From positions 1 to 64,000 of the forward strand of contig CAZKTO010000004.1 of assembly GCA_964555685.1 (NCBI GenBank): DNA of 64,000 bases, in the 5' to 3' direction. How positions within the stretch are numbered: position 1 is the first letter of the stretch; the number at the start of each line of letters is the position of its first letter. This DNA comes from CAZKTO01 sp964555685. GTDB taxonomy: Bacteria > Chloroflexota > Dehalococcoidia > SHYB01. Both the position numbers and the translations under genes were made by a program. Shown one piece after another: positions 59,608 to 64,000 of this stretch. Below the pieces are notes generated by a model. It ran no database searches. It saw only the letters and a program-made list of their open reading frames with translations, and had not been told where the DNA came from.

Positions 59608-60858
59608 CTATTCCACCACCTTCACGCTGTACGGCGTCAGGAACTCCGAGGGCTTGTGCTCGCCCGTCTCGCCGGGCAGGACGACGGGGCCCGCCTCCCG
59701 CGAGGGCAGGATCACCGTCGCCGTGCCGGGCGCCGTGATCTCCCCGCGCTGGTTCTCGACCCACACCTCCAGGTCCGCCATCCGGTGCTTGCCCTCGATG
59801 CGCTTCCGGACGATCTTCGCGTGCACCCACGAGGTGTCGCCCGTGTAGTTGAACCGGCGGATCTGGTCCGACTGCCGGTAGAGCCAGGCGTCGTCCCCCA
59901 TCCAGCTGGTGATGAGGTTGACCATCCAGTGGGTGCGCATATTCCCGTAGTCGTACGAGCGGGGGTTGCCCACCTTTCGCGCCCGGGCGTCCTCCCAGTG
60001 CACCCGCTGAGCGCAGTCCCATGCGCCGTACTCGTTCTTCGTGTAGAAGGCCGGGACGCGCCTCCGGTTCTTGTAGCCCATGCGCAGGGCGGCCACGCCG
60101 AACATCGCTCCGAAACCGCGCCCCGAGTGCCAGAGGATGACGTCCGTTACCGTGAGGGGCCCCCGCACGATGGCGGGCAGCTCCTCGCCCTCCCGCACGT
60201 CCTCCCAGGAGCGCGGCTCCCTGCCGCGCAGCGTCTCCCGCTCGTACGCCTCGTCGATCTTTGCCAGGTCCTCGTCGGTGTACCTGGGCGCCTCGATGGC
60301 GGCGTACTTCCCCTTCTTCTCGGAGGCCTCGCGCTCGACGTGGAAGAAGTAGTTACGCTGGATGGCGACGAGCTCGTCCCGCTGGTTGATGAACTCGTGC
60401 TTGTGATGGACAACAGCCGCCGTGCCGCCGCCGAACTCGCTGCGCTTCTCCTCGACCTTCGAAAGATAGTAGCGCTGGGAGAGCCGGTCGCCCGGGCAGA
60501 CGGGCCGGAGCCACGTCCACTCGGTGCCGGAGAGGTAGTTGGGCACGCCGCGCAGGGCCCCGGCGCCCTTGGCCCGGACGTCCGGCGGGATGGGCGGCGC
60601 GACGGAGATGCCCATGGTGCTCGCGTAGCCCGGCGCGCCGATGACGCCGCCCCAGCGGGTCTTGGCCGCGTACTGGGGGTCGCACCAGAGCGGATTGTCG
60701 TCGCCGTAGGAGTGGGCCTGGTGGCGGATCGTGTCCTCGGAGGCGACGGTGTTCCAGGGCCGGTCCTGGGGGATGAGGATGCCGATGCGCGCCCGCATCC
60801 GCTCGATCCCCTCGGGCGTGATCGTTCCCTGCATCTCCTCGGGCTGCTTCTCGGCCAT
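59608..60858 (-). CDS. MaoC-type double hot-dog dehydratase (paralog)
   Basis: The 416-residue protein starts MAEKQPEEMQGTITPEGIER after GAGGAG. It parallels the gene at 57618 throughout: HSYGDDNPLWCDPQYAAKTR, WGGVIGAPGYASTMGISVAP, EFGGGTAAVVHHKHEFINQR, and YDYGNMRTHWMVNLITSWMG. The two genes are tandem duplicates parted by a repeat and the unknown membrane gene. It probably hydrates an enoyl-CoA; substrate unknown. Confidence 0.88.
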   Translation of the reverse strand: MAEKQPEEMQGTITPEGIERMRARIGILIPQDRPWNTVASEDTIRHQAHSYGDDNPLWCDPQYAAKTRWGGVIGAPGYASTMGISVAPPIPPDVRAKGAGALRGVPNYLSGTEWTWLRPVCPGDRLSQRYYLSKVEEKRSEFGGGTAAVVHHKHEFINQRDELVAIQRNYFFHVEREASEKKGKYAAIEAPRYTDEDLAKIDEAYERETLRGREPRSWEDVREGEELPAIVRGPLTVTDVILWHSGRGFGAMFGVAALRMGYKNRRRVPAFYTKNEYGAWDCAQRVHWEDARARKVGNPRSYDYGNMRTHWMVNLITSWMGDDAWLYRQSDQIRRFNYTGDTSWVHAKIVRKRIEGKHRMADLEVWVENQRGEITAPGTATVILPSREAGPVVLPGETGEHKPSEFLTPYSVKVVE

Positions 60859-60960
60859 GGCGCTCCTCACCCCGGTGCGATATCGGCGCCATTATAGGCG
60901 GCCCGGCGAGGTATCGCCATCGCGGGCGGGGTTCGTGGTGGGGTTAGCGTGGCGTGTTGT

Positions 60961-61021
60961 GTTCAGAGGTTTGTGCGGGCTGGAGATTGCTTCGTCCCGA
61001 CTCGTCGGGACTCGCAATGAC
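60961..61021. repeat. Family C repeat with flank (61 kb)
   Basis: GTTCAGAGGTTTGTGCGGGC then TGGAGATTGCTTCG, a TCCCGACTCGTCGGGA palindrome at 60995-61010, and CTCGCAATGAC. The gap 60859-61396 holds this, CTCAGGG-type fragments around 61085-61160 and the family B element. Confidence 0.8.
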
Positions 61022-61222
61022 GAAAAGGGGGCACGGAGAGGGGCTTGCGTGACGGGCGGGCACCCTTCGGCTTCCCCTGTCGCTGACCGCCACGCTTCCC
61101 GCCACGCTTTGCTCGCGGCTTCGGCTCAGGGCGCGGCTACGGCTCAGGGCTTCGGCTAAGAACAGGGCAGGCTCCGGCCCGCCCCTACATAATGCATCAG
61201 GCCGGGGCAGGGTCCCGCTTCC

Positions 61223-61400
61223 CTAGAACTGGTTGCAAAGTAGGGGCGGGTCTCAGACCCGCCCCTACGATAGTGTCATTCTGAGCCGCTAGGCGAAGAA
61301 TCTGGGGAGGATGAGGCCGCCCCGCCCCAGACCCTTCGCCCGGGGACGGGCTCAGGGTGACAAGGTTGGGCTCGCTCGTTCGTTTTGCAATAGGTCCTAG
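61223..61400. mobile_element. MITE-like family B element with nested family D palindrome
   Basis: Ends are CTAGAACTGGTTGCAAAG and TTTTGCAATAGGTCCTAG, imperfect inverted repeats. Inside are a 29-base family D palindrome (61240-61268) and the family B hairpin (61274-61362). The right end overlaps the last codons of the minus-strand gene at 61397. Confidence 0.75.
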
Positions 61401-61714
61401 CCCTTGGAGTATCTCTTGAGCGCCTTGGCGATATCGGGCCCTGCCTTGGCCAGGTCCTCCGGCGTCATGACCGGGATGAACTCGACGGTCGCGTTCATAT
61501 AGAGGAAGAAGGGCTCCGCGATGGATGGAATCTTGGAGGCGTCGTCCATGTTCACGACGATGTACGCGCCCCGCTTGCCGTCCTCGGCGGCGAAGTAGGC
61601 CGCCTCCGCCTTGATCTCCTTGAGTATCTGCTGCATGGTCTTGCCGAATTTGGGGTCGGCGATCATCTTGTTGCCGGCCTCGGTGGGGATGCTGACCTTC
61701 AAGAGAAAACGCAC
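61397..61714 (-). CDS. Small alpha/beta-barrel-like protein, 105 aa
   Basis: The protein starts MRFLLKVSIPTEAGNKMIAD and has AAYFAAEDGKRGAYIVVNMD, IAEPFFLYMNATVEFIPVMT and PEDLAKAGPDIAKALKRYSK. I recall small bacterial proteins of this type, sometimes labelled pantothenate synthetase by mistake; no function is known. The pattern suits a dimeric ferredoxin-like fold. The stop codon lies in the right end of a family B element. Confidence 0.85.
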   Translation of the reverse strand: MRFLLKVSIPTEAGNKMIADPKFGKTMQQILKEIKAEAAYFAAEDGKRGAYIVVNMDDASKIPSIAEPFFLYMNATVEFIPVMTPEDLAKAGPDIAKALKRYSKG

Positions 61715-61826
61715 GATGGACCTCCGTGTGGAACAGTGTGGCCGGTACGCCGGCGTGCACGATGGTAGGGATAGCGCCCGTCCTTGTCAATGCGGGGCGC
61801 CCCGCTCGCAGGGTCGTTCGGTTGTC

Positions 61827-61995
61827 CTGGGAACCCTTTCTTGACAGAAAGGTGTTCCCAGACCCTCCCAAAGAACCTTAGGCGTGGAGGAGCGAGGGGG
61901 GTGGGCCCCCAGGGCCCACCCCCCTCGCTCCTCCACCTCTAGAGTTTTCTGGAAGGGGCCTGGGGAAAGCCTCTTTGTCAAAAGAGGTTTCCCTA
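61827..61995. mobile_element. Long imperfect palindrome with 25-base perfect inner arms
   Basis: The outer ends (61827-61863 and 61960-61995) are imperfect inverted repeats sharing CTGGG, CTTTCTTGACA-like and GTTTCCC blocks. The inner arms 61884-61908 and 61912-61936 are exact complements with a CCA loop. The whole is symmetrical about 61910. No ORF is inside. It fills most of the 337-base gap 61715-62051. Confidence 0.75.
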
Positions 61996-62051
61996 GAATA
62001 ATCGAAGGGCCTTGGCCCCGCTCGGACTGGCCCGCCTGCGGCGGGCGGCGC

Positions 62052-62960
62052 CTAGATCGCCAGCGCCAGCTGCGCCTGCGGCGCGACGCTCAGGGCGCCC
62101 TGCGGCTCCATCGTGCGCTGCTCGTGGCCGAACCCGTACCGCTCCCGCAGCTCCGCCATCCGCTCATCGATGCGGTCCTTGTAGTCCCAGGGCGCGTAGG
62201 CCCCTGGGTAGAGCCGCTGGTAGCGCCCCAGCAGCTCCGGGTAGTCCGAGCGCAGGAACTCGCCGAAGTGCTCCTTGACGCTCCCCTGCAGGCGCAGCAC
62301 GGCGTGGCCCAGGAAGCGCGCCCCGTGCGCCGCCGCGGCCCGCGCCACCTCTTCCAGCGCGCGCGGGCTGTCGGTGATCCCCGGCACGATGGGCGCCAGC
62401 AGCACCCCCGCGTTCACGCCCGCCGCGGCCAGACGCTCCATCGCTCGCAGGCGCTGCCGGGGCGGCGGCGTCCCAGGCTCGATGCGGCGCCACGCCTCCT
62501 CGTCCAGCGTCGTCACGCTGTGGCAGACGGTGCAGGAGGCCCGCCGCGAGAGCGCCGCCAGCACGTCCGCGTCCCGTACGATCATCGTCCCCTTGGTCAC
62601 GATGGCGACGGGCGTCCGGAAGTCGCGCAGCGCCTCCAGGATGCCCCGCGTGATCCGGAACTTGCCCTCGATGGGCTGGTAGGGGTCCGTGGCCGTCCCC
62701 AGGGTGACGGTCTCCCGCCGCCACGAGGGCCTCGAGAGCTCCAGCCGCAGCACCTCCGGCGCGTTCACCTTCACGAAGATCACACTCGTGAAGTCCGCGC
62801 CCGCGTCCAGGTCGAACTGGGCGTGGTAGCGCCGCGCGAAGCAGTAGTGGCAGCTGTGCACGCAGCCGCGGTACGGGTTGATGGACCAGGCGAAGTCCAT
62901 CCCCCGGACGCGGTTGAGGACGGACTTGCAGCGGACCTCTTCGTACGTCGTCTTTGCCAT
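62052..62960 (-). CDS. Radical SAM protein, SplB/Rv2578c type
   Basis: The 302-residue protein starts MAKTTYEEVRCKSVLNRVRG. It has the radical-SAM motif CVHSCHYC (NPYRGCVHSCHYCFARRYH), DPYQPIEGKFRITRGILEAL, and the conserved TKGTMIVRDADVL. The COG1533 family includes spore photoproduct lyase relatives of unknown substrate. It is common beside DNA-repair genes. The GC-rich region upstream (62961-63134) shows no further feature. Confidence 0.9.
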   Translation of the reverse strand: MAKTTYEEVRCKSVLNRVRGMDFAWSINPYRGCVHSCHYCFARRYHAQFDLDAGADFTSVIFVKVNAPEVLRLELSRPSWRRETVTLGTATDPYQPIEGKFRITRGILEALRDFRTPVAIVTKGTMIVRDADVLAALSRRASCTVCHSVTTLDEEAWRRIEPGTPPPRQRLRAMERLAAAGVNAGVLLAPIVPGITDSPRALEEVARAAAAHGARFLGHAVLRLQGSVKEHFGEFLRSDYPELLGRYQRLYPGAYAPWDYKDRIDERMAELRERYGFGHEQRTMEPQGALSVAPQAQLALAI

Positions 62961-63134
62961 AGCGCGTTTCGCTTCGCTGGTTCGATGACGGGCCAGCGTA
63001 TGCTAGAACAAACGTTCTGGCAAGGTGCGCCTGTCGCCGCTTGGGCGGCGGCCCTTAGGCCCGTTGACATCCCTCATCCATCTTCCTATCCTCCTGTAAA
63101 GCGTGCCCACGCCCTCTCGCCGCCAGGAGGTCGC

Positions 63135-64000
63135 CCATGACCAGCGCATCGCGCCTCTCCAAGCAAGAGCTCTACGATGAGCTTCAGCAGCGCCCTCACA
63201 TCCGGCGCTACCGCGAGGGCGACTACCGTCCCGGCCCGTGGTTCACGGCCAAACCCGGCACGGAAGACTGGGCGTCCTGGGGCATCAAGGCCAAGCCCAG
63301 CCGCCGGGGCCTCACGCTCATGGACATCGAGGCCGTCTCCAACACGCCCGCGCCGGACGTGGCGCCTCCCGTCATGGTCACCCGCGGCGGCGCCTGGCGC
63401 CGGGACGCCCCCCCGCGCCAGTGGGAGGTCAATGAGAAGCACCTCGTCTGGACGGACAGCATCGCCAGCCTGTACGAAGAGGGCGTCTCGCGCCAGTGGT
63501 CCGCGACGCGGGACATCCCGTGGGACCGGCTCACCACGCTCCCTCCAGAGGTGGAGCGGGCCTTCTGCCAGGTGATCAGCCACCTGGCCACCGTGGAGTA
63601 CACCGCCAACGACTCCATCGCTCCCTGGGCCGCCAAGATCAACACCACCTTCCACGAGGTCAAGTTCTTCCTCTACCAGCAGATGTACGACGAGGCGCGC
63701 CACTCGGAGGTCTTTCGGAAGCGCGCGCTGGCGGGCGGCGGCGGCCTGGGCGTGGCCAACGCCTACGTGCCCGGCCAGCCCCTCTCCGGCCAGGCCAACC
63801 CGGTCCGCCAGGCCCTGAACAACGACTACAACGCCCTCTCCTACTACATGCACTTCCTTTCGGAGGGCATCTTCCTGGACAACTTCCGTTTCGGCGAGTA
63901 CCTGGCCCAGACGGAGGTGGACAAGATCATCTTCCAGCGCGTGATGCAGGATGAGGCGCGGCACGTCTCCTACGGCGTCACGCGCCTCAAATACTACCTG
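63135..64000 (+). CDS. Ferritin-like di-iron protein, R2/AurF-like, 3' truncated by window edge
   Basis: The frame opens at ATG 63135 after AGGAGG (MTSASRLSKQELYDELQQRP) and stays open to the end of the window. Di-iron ligands appear as Glu in HLATVEYTANDS, E-x-x-H in MYDEARHSEVF, Glu in LSEGIFLDNF and E-x-x-H in MQDEARHVSYG, the ribonucleotide-reductase R2-like ferritin pattern. The N-terminal 120 residues are Pro/Arg-rich. An oxidase or N-oxygenase role is possible; the exact family needs the missing C-terminus. Confidence 0.88.

Noticed and set aside
63086..63964. Minus-strand frame of 292 codons at the right end
   Set aside because: It is antisense to the ferritin-like gene, which has a ribosome site and clear di-iron motifs.

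Overview
The window is GC-rich bacterial chromosome with dense coding and short gaps. It carries an unusually large set of acyl-CoA genes: six CaiB/BaiF CoA-transferase genes plus a decayed one, three acyl-CoA dehydrogenases, two enoyl-CoA hydratases, two MaoC-type hydratases, two SCP2-type thiolases and six SDR genes. The mix also includes a bifunctional FBP aldolase/phosphatase, split methylmalonyl-CoA mutase, a TtuA/TtuB tRNA thiolation pair and a BKACE enzyme. I infer an uncultivated lineage of the Chloroflexota (Dehalococcoidia/SAR202-like) or a similar CoA-rich group such as Rokubacteria. No rRNA or marker in the window settles this.

Layout. 1-2.4 kb: CoA transferase A/B, a HAD phosphatase and an unknown gene. 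2.5-5.9 kb (minus): ruvC-ruvA with yebC, then rpsP-khpA-rimM under a clear promoter. 6-11.8 kb: zinc alcohol dehydrogenase, SDR, tRNA-Ala(GGC), a collapsed CaiB, an intact CaiB, an LPG-synthase-like membrane protein and rsmG. 11.9-21.3 kb: Rad50/SbcC-like ATPase, methylmalonyl-CoA mutase large subunit, FBP aldolase/phosphatase, moaA, rdgB and an RNase H-MoaC fusion. 22-25.8 kb: a copper-resistance island (csoR, copA, His-rich membrane peptide, YHS protein, Usp) ending in a truncated gene. 25.8-34.4 kb: SDRs, amidohydrolase, enoyl-CoA hydratase, PIG-L deacetylase. 34.4-41.3 kb: two small nuclease genes (GIY-YIG and DUF559), each bounded by repeats, among MarC, a double CaiB, DUF35, thiolases and a PLD-type protein. 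41.3-64 kb: thiolase, HicAB, more CaiB, ACAD, MaoC and DUF35 genes, BKACE, Dabb, TtuA/TtuB, a radical-SAM SplB-like protein and the start of a ferritin-like di-iron protein.

The acyl-CoA genes suggest activation by CoA transfer, dehydrogenation by possibly heteromeric acyl-CoA dehydrogenases, hydration, and C-C cleavage by Ltp2-like thiolase plus DUF35. This resembles steroid side-chain degradation, but the substrate is unknown. Methylmalonyl-CoA mutase and FBP aldolase/phosphatase could carry propionyl units toward gluconeogenesis.

The most unusual feature is the load of interspersed palindromic repeats, in at least five families. They sit between genes, provide stop codons, lie at start codons, occur in frame inside proteins, and flank two small nuclease genes. 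The two nuclease-plus-repeat units are my best candidates for an undescribed system: non-autonomous palindromes spread by single-domain nucleases, loosely like REP/RAYT.
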